NCBI RefSeq assembly: GCF_022919575.1
Contig: NZ_CP095071.1
Location: 620,001 to 684,000, forward strand
Reading direction: 5' to 3'
DNA length: 64,000 nt
From: Gracilibacillus salinarum
Lineage (GTDB): Bacteria; Bacillota; Bacilli; Bacillales; Amphibacillaceae
The notes beneath the pieces are model-generated. The model saw only the letters and a list, made by a program, of their open reading frames with translations. It searched no databases and was not told the origin of the DNA. The position numbers and the translations under genes are program-made. Below are positions 54,101 through 63,829 of the stretch, one piece after another. How positions within the stretch are numbered: the stretch's first letter is position 1; each line of letters starts with the position of its first letter.

Positions 54101-55819
54101 TTATTTATGTTTGTGATTCATCTCAATAAGCTCGCGTGCATGAGTCTTGGATGCAGTTGTTAATTCTTCACCGGTTATCATTTTACCAATTTCATCAATA
54201 CGTTGTTCAAAGCTTAATTCTTGCAATGACGTATGTGTACGATTATTCTCTACAATCTTTTCGATTCTTAAGTGCGTATCGGCAATAGAGGCAACCTGAG
54301 GTAAATGTGTAATGCAAAGAACTTGCGATCCGCTGGAAATATTATGAATTTTCTCAGCCATAGATTGCGCAACACGACCACTTACACCAGTATCAACTTC
54401 GTCGAAAATGACACTCGTAATACCTTGGTGCTTGGAGAAAATATTCTTTAAAGCAAGCATTATCCGAGACATTTCCCCGCCTGAAGCAATACGATCCAGA
54501 TCCTTTACAGGTTCACCTGGATTTGTAGAAATTAAAAATCTAGCCTGATCTATTCCGTGAGGGTGCGGAGAAACTTTTTTACCTTCAAATGATATACCTT
54601 GTTCACGATTTGGTATGGAAACATCTACTTCAAAAACCGTTTTATCCATATAGAGATCTTTGAGTTCTGCCAATACCGCTTTCTCTAACTGTTTTGCAGC
54701 GTTTTTTCTTAGCAGATACAATTCTTTAGCTTCTACAAGTAAATCATGAGCTGCTTCCTGTAAGGAATGGGATAGATTTTCAAGATGCTGGTCACGATGT
54801 TTAATTTCATCTAATTCTTCTTCGATTTTCGCGCTGTATGTCATGATTTCCTCAACGGATTGACCATACTTACGCTTCAGTTGATCAATTTCATGTAAAC
54901 GGGATTCAATTACTTCTAATCGACCTGGTTCATAATCCATACTTTCCAGTTGCTGCCGGATTTGATACGAAATTTCCTCCATTAAATAATAATGATCAAT
55001 ATAGTCTTGATGCATTTTTTTTACAGCCTGATGATGTTCTCCTGCTTCCTCTAAATGATTGGCAGCGTGTGACATCCAATCCAATCCTTTTTGCTCCCCG
55101 TGAAGTGCATTATAGGCATCATTTAAGTTGCTGTGGATTTTCTCAAAATGCTGTAATTCGTTTCGTTCTTCTGTCAGTAACTCATCTTCATTTGGCTGCA
55201 AATCGGCATTCTGGATTTCTTTCAGTTGAAAATCTAATAAATCCATACGCTGTGCTAATTCTTGTTCATTTTTGTTACTTGCCTCAAATTTATCTTTTAG
55301 CTGTTTCCAATGTTTATACAAATGCTGATAGGATTTTTTGAAATCTGGATGATTTGACTGATAATAAGAATCTAAAAGTTCCAAATGTTTCTCTTTATTT
55401 AATAATGCCTGTGTTTCGTGCTGACTATGGATATCAAGAACACTCTGTCCGATTTCTTTCAAAATAGCTAATGTCGTTAATTTGCCATTAATTCTGCATA
55501 TACTTTTGCCTGAATGTGATATGGTTCGATGTAACACAAGCATTTGGTCATCATTAATATCAATGCCCAATTCTTTTGTTTTTTGATAAACAGGGTGTTC
55601 AAGATCTTCTATAATAAATAGTCCTTCTAATTCTGCTTTTTTTTCACCATGACGTACATATTCGACCGATCCTCTTCCACCAATCAGCAAACCAAGTGCA
55701 TCTATAATAATGGATTTACCAGCACCAGTCTCTCCCGTTAAAACCGTTAAACCGGATTGAAATGATATGGATAATTGCTCTATTATCGCAAAATTTTTAA
55801 TCGATAATTCCGTTAACAT
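54101..55819 (-). CDS. recN: DNA repair protein RecN
   Basis: SMC-like ATPase recruited early to double-strand breaks. 572 residues. The N-terminal Walker A is LTGETGAGKSIIIDAL, a long coiled-coil region (about 160-370) follows, then the ABC signature RIASGGEMSRIMLAL and Walker B TSVIFDEVDTGVSG. Upstream argR and downstream spoIVB reproduce the conserved order. 16 bp separate it from argR. Confidence 0.95.
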   Translation of the reverse strand: MLTELSIKNFAIIEQLSISFQSGLTVLTGETGAGKSIIIDALGLLIGGRGSVEYVRHGEKKAELEGLFIIEDLEHPVYQKTKELGIDINDDQMLVLHRTISHSGKSICRINGKLTTLAILKEIGQSVLDIHSQHETQALLNKEKHLELLDSYYQSNHPDFKKSYQHLYKHWKQLKDKFEASNKNEQELAQRMDLLDFQLKEIQNADLQPNEDELLTEERNELQHFEKIHSNLNDAYNALHGEQKGLDWMSHAANHLEEAGEHHQAVKKMHQDYIDHYYLMEEISYQIRQQLESMDYEPGRLEVIESRLHEIDQLKRKYGQSVEEIMTYSAKIEEELDEIKHRDQHLENLSHSLQEAAHDLLVEAKELYLLRKNAAKQLEKAVLAELKDLYMDKTVFEVDVSIPNREQGISFEGKKVSPHPHGIDQARFLISTNPGEPVKDLDRIASGGEMSRIMLALKNIFSKHQGITSVIFDEVDTGVSGRVAQSMAEKIHNISSGSQVLCITHLPQVASIADTHLRIEKIVENNRTHTSLQELSFEQRIDEIGKMITGEELTTASKTHARELIEMNHKHK

Positions 55820-55835
55820 CTACCCACCGCCTTTA

Positions 55836-56285
55836 TTACAACATGTCTAAGAATTTGTCCTTTAAAGCTTCCGCATCTTCCACTGTTTTACAAATTATCA
55901 AGATTGTATCATCACCACAGATGCAACCAACAATTTCTTCCCAACCTAGATTATCAATTAAAGCACCCATAGCCTGTGCATTCCCCGGAAGAGTCTTCAT
56001 GACGATAAAATGAGTCGCTGTGTCTATACTGATAAATGCATCCATAATAAATCTTCTTAGCTTATTTAATGGATTAAACTTCTGGTCTGCAGGCAAGCTG
56101 TATTTGTAGCGACCATCTTGTGTTGGTACTTTGACAAGATGCAATTCCTTGATATCACGAGAAATAGTAGCCTGCGTAATGCCATAACCTTGACTACGCA
56201 ATTCTTCAACTAAATCATCCTGCGTTTCGATTTCATTTTCTGTAATGATCTCACGTATTTTGATATGCCGTTGTGCTTTATTCAT
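55836..56285 (-). CDS. argR: Arginine repressor ArgR/AhrC
   Basis: Arginine-dependent regulator of arginine synthesis and breakdown. 149 residues. The N-terminal winged helix shows [19 protein letters not shown], and the C-terminal trimerisation/arginine-binding domain has [10 protein letters not shown]. Start 56285 (MNKAQRH) with GGAGG 8 nt upstream; a 6-residue extension is rejected. Same length as B. subtilis AhrC. Confidence 0.94.
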   Translation of the reverse strand: MNKAQRHIKIREIITENEIETQDDLVEELRSQGYGITQATISRDIKELHLVKVPTQDGRYKYSLPADQKFNPLNKLRRFIMDAFISIDTATHFIVMKTLPGNAQAMGALIDNLGWEEIVGCICGDDTILIICKTVEDAEALKDKFLDML

Positions 56286-56317
56286 TTCAATATCCTCCAT
56301 CAATCATTTCTCATATG

Positions 56318-56343
56318 AAAACGGACTACAAAAAAGTAGTCCT
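56318..56343 (-). terminator. Terminator between tlyA and argR
   Basis: Minus strand GGACTAC, TTTTTTG loop, GTAGTCC followed by GTTTT, just after the tlyA stop. Possibly partial, since recN and argR may be expressed separately from the dxs operon. Confidence 0.6.
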
Positions 56344-56349
56344 CCCCAT

Positions 56350-57168
56350 TTATTTGCTTAACTGCTGATGAGAATCTGACACAACCCTCTCTGTCAGCGC
56401 AAAAAGCTCTTGTGCTTTATGTTGCATAGCAGATTTTTTTAACAAACCTAAATATTCAATGTTACCATCCCCACCCGTAATTGGTGAGAACGTTACATCG
56501 ATAATCTGAAAGCCTGTTGTTTCAGCAAAAGCCAATATTTTTCTCAGTACTTGCAAATGTACGGCAGGATCACGAACAATTCCCTTTCTGCCTACTTGTT
56601 CTTTTCCCGCCTCGAATTGCGGTTTAATAAGAACAACCGCAAAGCTTTCATTTGCTAATAACTGATAAAGTGGTGCTAAGATCAATTGTAACGAAATAAA
56701 GGAAACATCAACGGTAGCGAAAGTTGGAACTTCCTCCGTCAACATCTCAGGTGTCACATAGCGAAAGTTAGTTCTCTCCATAACAACTACTCGAGGGTCA
56801 TTTCGCAGTTTCCAGTCTAACTGATTATAACCGACATCGATCGCATAGCTGCGTTTTACCCCATTTTGTAAGGCGCAGTCTGTAAATCCACCAGTTGACG
56901 AGCCAACATCTACCATTATCTTATCCTGTAAATCCAAAGAAAAGTATTCCAGTGCTTTTTCTAATTTCAAGCCCCCGCGCCCAACATATGGAATGGCTTT
57001 TCCTTTTATATCGATGGCTATATCTTCAGCTACCTTCGTGCCTGGCTTATCCATACACTGTCCTTCTGAAAACACAAGTCCTGCCATGATGGTTCTTTTT
57101 GCTTTTTCTCTGGATTCACTTAGCCCTCTATCTACGATTAATTGATCTAATCTGATTTTTTTTGTCAT
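56350..57168 (-). CDS. tlyA: TlyA/YqxC family rRNA methyltransferase
   Basis: S4-domain RNA-binding protein fused to an FtsJ-like methyltransferase. S4 domain residues about 4-65 (IRLDQLIVDRGLSESREKAK). The SAM motif DVGSSTGGFTDCALQNG is at about 90-106, with the catalytic-lysine region KPQFEAGKEQVG following. In mycobacteria TlyA 2'-O-methylates 16S and 23S rRNA and affects capreomycin sensitivity; the bacillar role is not settled. It overlaps the dxs stop region. Confidence 0.9.
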   Translation of the reverse strand: MTKKIRLDQLIVDRGLSESREKAKRTIMAGLVFSEGQCMDKPGTKVAEDIAIDIKGKAIPYVGRGGLKLEKALEYFSLDLQDKIMVDVGSSTGGFTDCALQNGVKRSYAIDVGYNQLDWKLRNDPRVVVMERTNFRYVTPEMLTEEVPTFATVDVSFISLQLILAPLYQLLANESFAVVLIKPQFEAGKEQVGRKGIVRDPAVHLQVLRKILAFAETTGFQIIDVTFSPITGGDGNIEYLGLLKKSAMQHKAQELFALTERVVSDSHQQLSK

Positions 57169-57173
57169 ATTCT

Positions 57174-59072
57174 TCAAGCCCTTTTTTGCTTATCATTACT
57201 AACTGTAACTAAATGTTGCAGTTCTGAAATAATTTGATTCTCTGTTAAATCAATTTCTTTTAATAATTCTTTGACACTTCCATGCTCGATAAACTTATCT
57301 GGAATTCCCATTCTTTTGATAACAGGTTTATAATTATGTTCTTCAGCAAATTCAAGCACAGCACTTCCAAAGCCACCTTGCAGGACTGCTTCTTCTACTG
57401 TGAGAATAGGTATGTTCTTAGTCATACGATCATGTAATAACGTTTCGTCAAGTGGCTTAATGAAGCGGGCATTAACAACTTCTACATTTATACCTTGCTT
57501 CTTCAAGTAATTACTTGCGGCCAGAGACATTTCAATAGTTGTACCAAATGTTAAGATGACTGCATCTGCACCTTCACTTAACACTTCCCATTCTCCAATT
57601 GGAATAGTTGACAGGCTCTGATCCATTTCTACCCCTAAACCATTTCCTCTTGGAAATCGTACAGCGATAGGTCCATCATTATAAGCAACAGCAGTGTTTA
57701 CCATGTGCTGACACTCATTTTCATCTTTAGGCATCATAATGACCATGTTCGGCAAGTGGCGCATAAAGGCAATATCGAACACACCTTGATGCGTTTCACC
57801 ATCTGCACCAACAAGACCAGATCTGTCAATTCCGAAGGCAACATTTAAATTCTGACGGCAAACGTCATGCACCAACTGGTCATATGCCCGTTGCAAAAAT
57901 GTAGAATAAATCGCTAAAAACGGCTTCATTCCTTGGGTAGCAAGGCCAGCTGATAACGTTGTTGCATGCTGTTCCGCAATGCCTACATCAAACAAACGAT
58001 CCGGATATTTCTCCTGAAACTTGTCCAGTTTTGATCCTAAAATCATAGCAGGTGTAATAACTGCTAATCGATCATCCTTTCCTGCTATCTCTTCTAACGT
58101 ATCACTGACGACCTGACTCCAGGCAGGCGCTGCATTTGCAGGCTTAATTTTCTCACCAGAATCAATTTTATAAGGTCCTACGCCATGCCATTTATCTTTC
58201 TGATCAGTCTCAGCAGGCTGATACCCTTTCCCTTTTTGTGTGATAACATGAACAATTACTGGACCTTCTGTTTTTTTTGCATAAGCGATATTTTCTTCCA
58301 GGTCTTTAAAGTCATGTCCATCAACAGGACCAAAATAAGTAAAGCCGAATTCTTCAAACAACATCCCTGGCACCATGAAATATTTCATGCTATCTTTCAC
58401 CCGTTCTGCTGTTTGAGCAATTTTACCGCCTACTGCTGGGATCCGTTTTAAAAGAACTTCTAATTCATCTTTTACACGGTTATATTTGCCTGCACTGCGC
58501 ATTCTGCCTAGAGCATTGTGTAAAGCGCCGACATTTCCAGCTATCGACATTTCGTTGTCATTTAAAATAACTGTAAGATTCTTTTGTTCATGGCCAATAT
58601 GGTTTAATGCTTCTAATGCCATTCCACCAGTTAAAGCACCGTCACCAATTATTGGTACCACCGAATAATCTTCATTTTGCATATCTCGTGCAATCGCCAT
58701 TCCCATTGCTGCTGACAAGGAGGTAGAGCTGTGCCCAGCTTCCCATACATCGTGTTTACTTTCGTTCATTTTCGGGAATCCACACAGACCTTTATATTGT
58801 CTTAACGTATCAAATTGGTCTGTTCTGCCTGTAAGCATTTTGTGGATGTATGATTGATGCCCTACATCAAATAGAAATTTATCTGTTGGACTATTAAATT
58901 GCTTATGCAATGCTAATGTAAGCTCAACAACACCTAAATTCGCTCCTAAATGACCACCAGTAACCGATAATTTTTGAATTAAAAATTGACGGATTTCATG
59001 TGCTAGTACTTCAAGTTCTTCATTGTTCAATTCTTTTAGAAATGCTGGATTCTTCATCTTGGTAAGATCCAT
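57174..59072 (-). CDS. dxs: 1-deoxy-D-xylulose-5-phosphate synthase
   Basis: Thiamine-dependent first enzyme of the MEP isoprenoid pathway. 632 residues. Thiamine motif [18 protein letters not shown] and [13 protein letters not shown], transketolase core with [18 protein letters not shown], and C-terminal domain with [19 protein letters not shown]. Start 59072 with GGGAGG 8 nt upstream. It is just downstream of oapA and not far from ispA, so isoprenoid genes flank the OLE locus on both sides. Confidence 0.95.
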   Translation of the reverse strand: MDLTKMKNPAFLKELNNEELEVLAHEIRQFLIQKLSVTGGHLGANLGVVELTLALHKQFNSPTDKFLFDVGHQSYIHKMLTGRTDQFDTLRQYKGLCGFPKMNESKHDVWEAGHSSTSLSAAMGMAIARDMQNEDYSVVPIIGDGALTGGMALEALNHIGHEQKNLTVILNDNEMSIAGNVGALHNALGRMRSAGKYNRVKDELEVLLKRIPAVGGKIAQTAERVKDSMKYFMVPGMLFEEFGFTYFGPVDGHDFKDLEENIAYAKKTEGPVIVHVITQKGKGYQPAETDQKDKWHGVGPYKIDSGEKIKPANAAPAWSQVVSDTLEEIAGKDDRLAVITPAMILGSKLDKFQEKYPDRLFDVGIAEQHATTLSAGLATQGMKPFLAIYSTFLQRAYDQLVHDVCRQNLNVAFGIDRSGLVGADGETHQGVFDIAFMRHLPNMVIMMPKDENECQHMVNTAVAYNDGPIAVRFPRGNGLGVEMDQSLSTIPIGEWEVLSEGADAVILTFGTTIEMSLAASNYLKKQGINVEVVNARFIKPLDETLLHDRMTKNIPILTVEEAVLQGGFGSAVLEFAEEHNYKPVIKRMGIPDKFIEHGSVKELLKEIDLTENQIISELQHLVTVSNDKQKRA

Positions 59073-59107
59073 AAAGGAATCCTCCCTACTGTTTTTCAAA
59101 ACTTTGC

Positions 59108-59683
59108 CTATTTCGACAATATCTTTATTTTAAATTTTTCTTCAGAAAATGCAATTATTTTACCAACGAAGAAAATAATTTTCGTCGAATAGTTAATTGC
59201 CAAAAATTTCCCGAGTGCTTTCCCGCCAACTGTTAAAGCAGCAACCAGACTGGTCAATATTACATTAATTGTTAATTGAAAGGTACTGCCTTCACTATAT
59301 CCAAAGTTATTGGCTATTTGAAGAATTACGATTGCCGAGGCTGTACCACTTATTATACCCGAAATATCACCAATAACATCATTACAGAAACTCGCAAAAC
59401 GATCCGCATTGCGGACAATAAGAATTGCCTGTTTGGAACCGCTTACCCTCTCTGCTGCCATTGCATGAAATGGCACTTCATCTGCTGCTGTTGCCGCTAT
59501 TCCTAGCATATCAAAAAATACACCAGTAAATACAATAATAAGCACAATAGTTAATCCAATAATCGAAGAAACCCCACTTAATATGGAAGATGACACCACG
59601 GAAAAAATAGCCGCTAACACAAACGTGATAACGGCAATGCTTAAACTAAATTTCATCGACTTTCTTAATTGTTTTTTATCCAT
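59108..59683 (-). CDS. oapA: OLE-associated protein OapA
   Basis: Membrane partner of the OLE RNA. 191 residues with two N-terminal helices (about 12-33, 38-58) and two or three further ones (about 105-125, 135-155, 165-180), so largely membrane embedded. The conserved DxxxD motif is Asp102-Val-Ile-Gly-Asp106. The segment [20 protein letters not shown] is typical. In Alkalihalobacillus halodurans, OapA binds OLE RNA and bears on cold, alcohol and magnesium stress. The gene lies directly downstream of the RNA. Alternative annotation would be an uncharacterised DUF membrane protein. Confidence 0.9.
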   Translation of the reverse strand: MDKKQLRKSMKFSLSIAVITFVLAAIFSVVSSSILSGVSSIIGLTIVLIIVFTGVFFDMLGIAATAADEVPFHAMAAERVSGSKQAILIVRNADRFASFCNDVIGDISGIISGTASAIVILQIANNFGYSEGSTFQLTINVILTSLVAALTVGGKALGKFLAINYSTKIIFFVGKIIAFSEEKFKIKILSK

Positions 59684-59734
59684 ATAAAAACCTCATCAAT
59701 TGGTTACATTATGTATAAGGAAATGGAATGGTCA

Positions 59735-60335
59735 TTTAAAAGGTAAAAACTGCGGCTTAGGTCCAGTAGGTTTTCCCAAACAGGTACCGAATGTTGCCAT
59801 TCTGGCGGTTCCCCATTAAACCTGCCTTAGCGCAGTCACCCGACGCTAGACTGGATTACCACTTAGTCCACACTATAATCCCTTTTAAATGTCCTTTTGG
59901 AACAGTCTAGGAGATTTCCTCGACAATCTTTCGCCGTTTCCTAGCCTCTTTTGCAGTACGAATTTCATATAGATAAACATATCCGAACTAGTGGCCATCC
60001 AGTTCAGATACTTTGTTGCCTATAATCCCCTTCGTACCACTCAAGGCAGGCTACGCTACAAATAAGGATTCCCTGATCCTTATTTTATAGGTTCATACCC
60101 CATTCCATACAGAACACTTGGCTAAGCCTTCTATACAGAGATGGGCCTCCGCGGAAGAAGGGTCGTCGCCCACATGCCTTTGTGGATCGCCCTTCAACCT
60201 TAACTCCCAGCATCGACCCAAGGCTGGGCGCCTCAAGCCAACACAAGGAACTTCATCGATGTGCCCTTTGGCGGATTTTTAGGCCCGCCTTCAGAAACGG
60301 GGGATTGACTAGAATACTGCACCATCCCTTTACAT
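59735..60335 (-). ncRNA. OLE RNA (ornate, large, extremophilic)
   Basis: About 600 bp without an ORF, between ispA and oapA, clearly more GC-rich and more structured than its surroundings. Position, strand, length and neighbour genes are those of OLE RNA. Sequence on the minus strand includes blocks I recall as conserved in OLE: GGGGATTATAGG near 60020-60040 and GCTAGGAAACGGCGAAAG near 59926-59944. Many local stems are visible, for example AATAAGGATCAGGG with its partner near 60060-60085. The ends are estimated: 5' from the predicted promoter, 3' about 50 bp before oapA. Confidence 0.9.
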
Positions 60336-60341
60336 AATTTT

Positions 60342-60370
60342 AATATAACATGAAATTAATTTTTTCTCAA
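60342..60370 (-). promoter_or_regulatory. Candidate promoter for OLE RNA-oapA
   Basis: Minus strand TTGAGA (60365-60370), exactly 17 bp, TATATT (60342-60347), in the few bases after the ispA stop. It would start the RNA near 60335, so OLE could be made independently of the upstream operon. Confidence 0.55.
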
Positions 60371-60373
60371 TAA

Positions 60374-61258
60374 TTACTGATCACGTTCACTTAAATATGT
60401 GCTAATCACTGCTAAATCTGTATTCTCAAGACCAGTTTCAACTAAGCATTCAGCTGCTTCAGCCATAAGGGTTGCCTTGTATTGTTTGGCACCATCAATT
60501 CCGAGCAAGCCCGGATAAGTGCTTTTATCATTGTCTGCATCACTACCGACGCGTTTTCCAATTAATTCCTGATCTCCTTCAACATCCAAAATATCATCCT
60601 GGATTTGAAAAATCAGACCTAAACAATCTCCAAATCGTTTTAACACCGCTCTTTTCTTTTCCGAAACATCTGCTAGATACGCGCCGATTTCAATAGCAAA
60701 AGAAATAAGCCTTCCTGTTTTCAGGTGGTGAATACGTTCCAGGTCTACTATTGACACGAGCTTATTTTCCGCTTCCATATCAAGGTATTGACCTGCTACC
60801 ATTCCTTCTAAGCCGCTTGCTTTGGATAATGCTGATATCAGCTTTACTTTTTGTGTATCTGTATAAGTTGTTGCCGTGCTGACAAGATGAAAACTATTTG
60901 TTAAAAGTCCGTCTCCAGCAAGAATCGCTGTAGCTTCATCGTATTTCTTATGATTCGTCAGTTTGCCTCGCCGGTACATGTCATCGTCCATTGCCGGTAA
61001 ATCGTCATGAATTAATGAATACGTATGAATCATTTCTAGCGCTGCAGCCGCTGGGTATACTTTGTCTACTTCACCACCAAGTCCTTCACAGGTCAATTTC
61101 ATTAGAAGTGGTCGCAATCTTTTCCCGCCAGCTTCAATTGAATATAGTACAGATTCTTTCAGTCGATCTGGCACTTCCAATTGATGAATATAATTCAGGA
61201 GGCTGTTATTGATATGATCCTGCTCACTTTTCAAAATATCGTCAATTGATCGTTGCAA
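60374..61258 (-). CDS. ispA: Polyprenyl diphosphate synthase (farnesyl/geranyl type)
   Basis: Condenses isopentenyl diphosphate units to farnesyl diphosphate. 294 residues. Both aspartate-rich motifs are present: DDLPAMDDD (first) and DDILD (second, in FQIQDDILDVEGD), plus GGKRLRPLL at the N-terminus. The start is TTG right after the xseB stop (TAATTG), with AGGAGG upstream. It links the MEP pathway gene dxs to the OLE locus. Confidence 0.94.
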   Translation of the reverse strand: MQRSIDDILKSEQDHINNSLLNYIHQLEVPDRLKESVLYSIEAGGKRLRPLLMKLTCEGLGGEVDKVYPAAAALEMIHTYSLIHDDLPAMDDDMYRRGKLTNHKKYDEATAILAGDGLLTNSFHLVSTATTYTDTQKVKLISALSKASGLEGMVAGQYLDMEAENKLVSIVDLERIHHLKTGRLISFAIEIGAYLADVSEKKRAVLKRFGDCLGLIFQIQDDILDVEGDQELIGKRVGSDADNDKSTYPGLLGIDGAKQYKATLMAEAAECLVETGLENTDLAVISTYLSERDQ

Positions 61259-61495
61259 TTACTTCTCCTCCTGTATCTCAAAACCTACCCGTTCATGATC
61301 TTCGTTTAAAATTTCCTTCATTTGTTTTTCTGCTTTAACTAATTTATCATGGCAAATTTTTGATAATTTCGATCCCTCTGCATAATATTCCATCGCTTTC
61401 TCCAAAGGGACCTCCCCTTCTTCCATTTTTTCTACAATCTCTTCTAACTGTTGCAAAGCTTCTTCAAAACTCCACTCTGATTTCTGATCTGACAT
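61259..61495 (-). CDS. xseB: Exodeoxyribonuclease VII small subunit
   Basis: 78-residue helical subunit of exonuclease VII. Family stretches FEEALQQLEEIVEKMEEGEVPLE and KAMEYYAEGSKL are diagnostic. It is 2 bp after xseA and overlaps the ispA start region, as usual in the folD-xseA-xseB-ispA order. Confidence 0.94.
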   Translation of the reverse strand: MSDQKSEWSFEEALQQLEEIVEKMEEGEVPLEKAMEYYAEGSKLSKICHDKLVKAEKQMKEILNEDHERVGFEIQEEK

Positions 61496-61497
61496 TC

Positions 61498-62841
61498 TTA
61501 TTCATCCTTTCTAATTTGTAGCACCTTACTTTGAACGACACCATCAGCCAATTGAATAAGTAATTCATCTTCTTTCTTCATTTGCTGAACCGATCGAATA
61601 ATGTCATGATTTTCGTTATACGTTATTGAATAACCCCTGCTCATAATACGAGTAGGGTTTAGTAAGTCAAGCTGTGTTAAGTGTTTACTGAATAGATTCT
61701 TTTTCTGATCAATTTGCTGGATGATGGCTCGATCCATTCTTTTTTTGATTTCCAAAATTGACTGATGACGCTGGTCCATATTTCGCTGAAGCGGCAGACG
61801 CGTAAATCGTTGTTTTACATATGTATATTGATCTTTTTTGGATTGGTTGATTGTCGTTAATTGCTTGGATATTCGATCAACAGCACGATCTAACCTTTGC
61901 TCTTTCTCTTCGACCAGTCTTTCTGGGTATTTAAAGACGTATGACCCCTGCAGTCTTTGCAGCTTCTCATTTAAATGTCTGATTTGATGATGTATGGTTG
62001 TCTGCATCGCTTGATTCATTTTTTGAATACGTTCTAATAATTCATTCTGAGATGGCACTGCTAATTCAGCTGCTGCGGTAGGTGTTGCAGCTCTTAAATC
62101 AGCAACCATATCACTGATTGTAATGTCTGTTTCGTGACCAACCGCTGAAATGATCGGCACTGTTGAATGAAAAATTGCTCTTGCTACCTCTTCTTCATTA
62201 AAGCTCCACAATTCTTCAAGCGATCCACCACCGCGTCCCATAATAATAACATCTATATCTGCTAACTCATTTGCCTGTTCGATTGCACTAACGATTGAAG
62301 CAGCTGCTTGTTTTCCTTGGACCAGCACTGGAATAATTAACACACTGGCAATGGGATAGCGCCTTTCCAATGTTGTAAGAATATCGCGTATCGCTGCGCC
62401 AGTCGGTGATGTTAACACAGCTATTTTGGTTGGATAGGTTGGCAGCACTTTTTTATAAGCTGGATCGAATAATCCTTCTTTTGTTAGTTTTTCTTTTAAT
62501 TGCTCAAACGCTAAATATAATGCGCCAATACCATCGGGTTCCATTTCCTGTATATAAAGCTGATATTGCCCTTGGGATTCGAACACACTGACATGTCCTG
62601 TAATCAACACCTTCATCCCGTCTTCAGGTCGAAACTTCAGTGATTGATTTTGACGTTGAAACATGACGGCTCGAATACTGGTTTGTTCATCCTTGATGGT
62701 TAAGTACATATGCCCTCTGGAATGATGTTTATAATTCGATATCTCACCTCGCAACAGGATGTGATTTAAGTGCTGGTCCACATCGAATTTTTTCTTAATA
62801 TACTTAGTTAACGCAGTAACGGATAAATATTTATCTTCCAC
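61498..62841 (-). CDS. xseA: Exodeoxyribonuclease VII large subunit
   Basis: Catalytic subunit of the bidirectional single-strand exonuclease. N-terminal OB fold (LLRGEISNYKHHSRGHMYLT), catalytic domain with GTGAAIRDI-like SPTGAAIRDILTTLERR and the GRGGGSLEELWSFNEE motif, and a long coiled coil (about 265-400) that binds XseB. 447 residues. Immediately upstream of xseB. Confidence 0.95.
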   Translation of the reverse strand: MEDKYLSVTALTKYIKKKFDVDQHLNHILLRGEISNYKHHSRGHMYLTIKDEQTSIRAVMFQRQNQSLKFRPEDGMKVLITGHVSVFESQGQYQLYIQEMEPDGIGALYLAFEQLKEKLTKEGLFDPAYKKVLPTYPTKIAVLTSPTGAAIRDILTTLERRYPIASVLIIPVLVQGKQAAASIVSAIEQANELADIDVIIMGRGGGSLEELWSFNEEEVARAIFHSTVPIISAVGHETDITISDMVADLRAATPTAAAELAVPSQNELLERIQKMNQAMQTTIHHQIRHLNEKLQRLQGSYVFKYPERLVEEKEQRLDRAVDRISKQLTTINQSKKDQYTYVKQRFTRLPLQRNMDQRHQSILEIKKRMDRAIIQQIDQKKNLFSKHLTQLDLLNPTRIMSRGYSITYNENHDIIRSVQQMKKEDELLIQLADGVVQSKVLQIRKDE

Positions 62842-62907
62842 GAGTCATCCCTCTTTATCATTGTCAAACATTTTTAAATACTATTTGGTTTTTGTTCATA
62901 CTTTAAA

Positions 62908-62940
62908 AGAAGGCCATCCTATTTAAAGAATGACCTAATT
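62908..62940 (-). terminator. Hairpin between folD and xseA
   Basis: Minus strand AGGTCATTCT pairs with AGGATGGCCT (with G-U pairs), then TTCTTTT. Probable terminator or attenuator after folD. Confidence 0.5.
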
Positions 62941-62959
62941 ATTTTCAGTATAAACGTAA

Positions 62960-63817
62960 CTAGTTTAATTCATTTGCTTTCTTAGCAGATTTAATCGTGT
63001 TATGCATAAGCATTGTAATCGTCATCGGCCCTACCCCTTTTGGTACTGGGGTAATGTAGCTAGCTTTTTCTTTTGCAGAATCAAAATCAACATCTCCTGT
63101 TAATGATCCATCTTCTACTCTATTGACACCAACATCAATTACAATTGCTCCATCTTTAATATGATCTCCATTAATAAAATGAGCTTTTCCTACTGCAACA
63201 ATTAAAATATCTGCTTGCGCTATGTATGCTTCCATATTTTTTGTTCTGGAATGACAATAGGTCACTGTTGCATTTTCACTTAACAATAATTGTCCTACCG
63301 GTTTACCAACAATATTACTTCTCCCGATAATTACCGCGTGTTTCCCTTCCAATGAAATGTTTTTTGATTTCATCATTTGGATAATACCGTACGGTGTACA
63401 AGGATAAAAAGTATCCTTACCTGTCATCATTCGTCCGATACTGATCGGATGAAAGCCATCAACATCTTTCTCTGGCGAAATTGCTTCAATAATTACTTGT
63501 TCATCAATATGTGCAGGTAACGGTAGCTGGACTAGAATACCATGGACCGTATCTTTATGGTTCAACTCATCAATTAATTGTAATAATTGCTCTTGTGTTG
63601 TTTCAATTGGCAGCTCGATTAAGTCTGAGTCAACACCTACATAATCAGATGCTTTTTGTTTCCCTCTCACATAAGATCTAGAAGCCGGATCATCACCGAT
63701 TAATACAACAGTTAAGCCAGGAATGATATTTTTCTCACGCAATCCAGCAACTTCTTCCTTCATCTCATCTCTTAACGATTTCGCTAATTCACTTCCATAG
63801 ATTACTTCTGCAGTCAT
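62960..63817 (-). CDS. folD: Methylenetetrahydrofolate dehydrogenase/cyclohydrolase FolD
   Basis: Bifunctional enzyme interconverting 5,10-methylene- and 10-formyl-tetrahydrofolate. 285 residues. The catalytic Lys is in VRGKQKASDYVGV (YxxxK-like SYVRGKQK), the folate signature is VHGILVQLPLP, and the NADP motif is IIGRSNIVGKPVGQLLL; PVPKGVGPMTI closes the protein. It follows nusB by 13 bp. Confidence 0.95.
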   Translation of the reverse strand: MTAEVIYGSELAKSLRDEMKEEVAGLREKNIIPGLTVVLIGDDPASRSYVRGKQKASDYVGVDSDLIELPIETTQEQLLQLIDELNHKDTVHGILVQLPLPAHIDEQVIIEAISPEKDVDGFHPISIGRMMTGKDTFYPCTPYGIIQMMKSKNISLEGKHAVIIGRSNIVGKPVGQLLLSENATVTYCHSRTKNMEAYIAQADILIVAVGKAHFINGDHIKDGAIVIDVGVNRVEDGSLTGDVDFDSAKEKASYITPVPKGVGPMTITMLMHNTIKSAKKANELN

Positions 63818-63829
63818 GATATTTCCCCC

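Noticed and set aside
59684..60373. Protein-coding gene between oapA and ispA
   Set aside because: No frame longer than about 60 codons with a ribosome site; the block is explained by OLE RNA.
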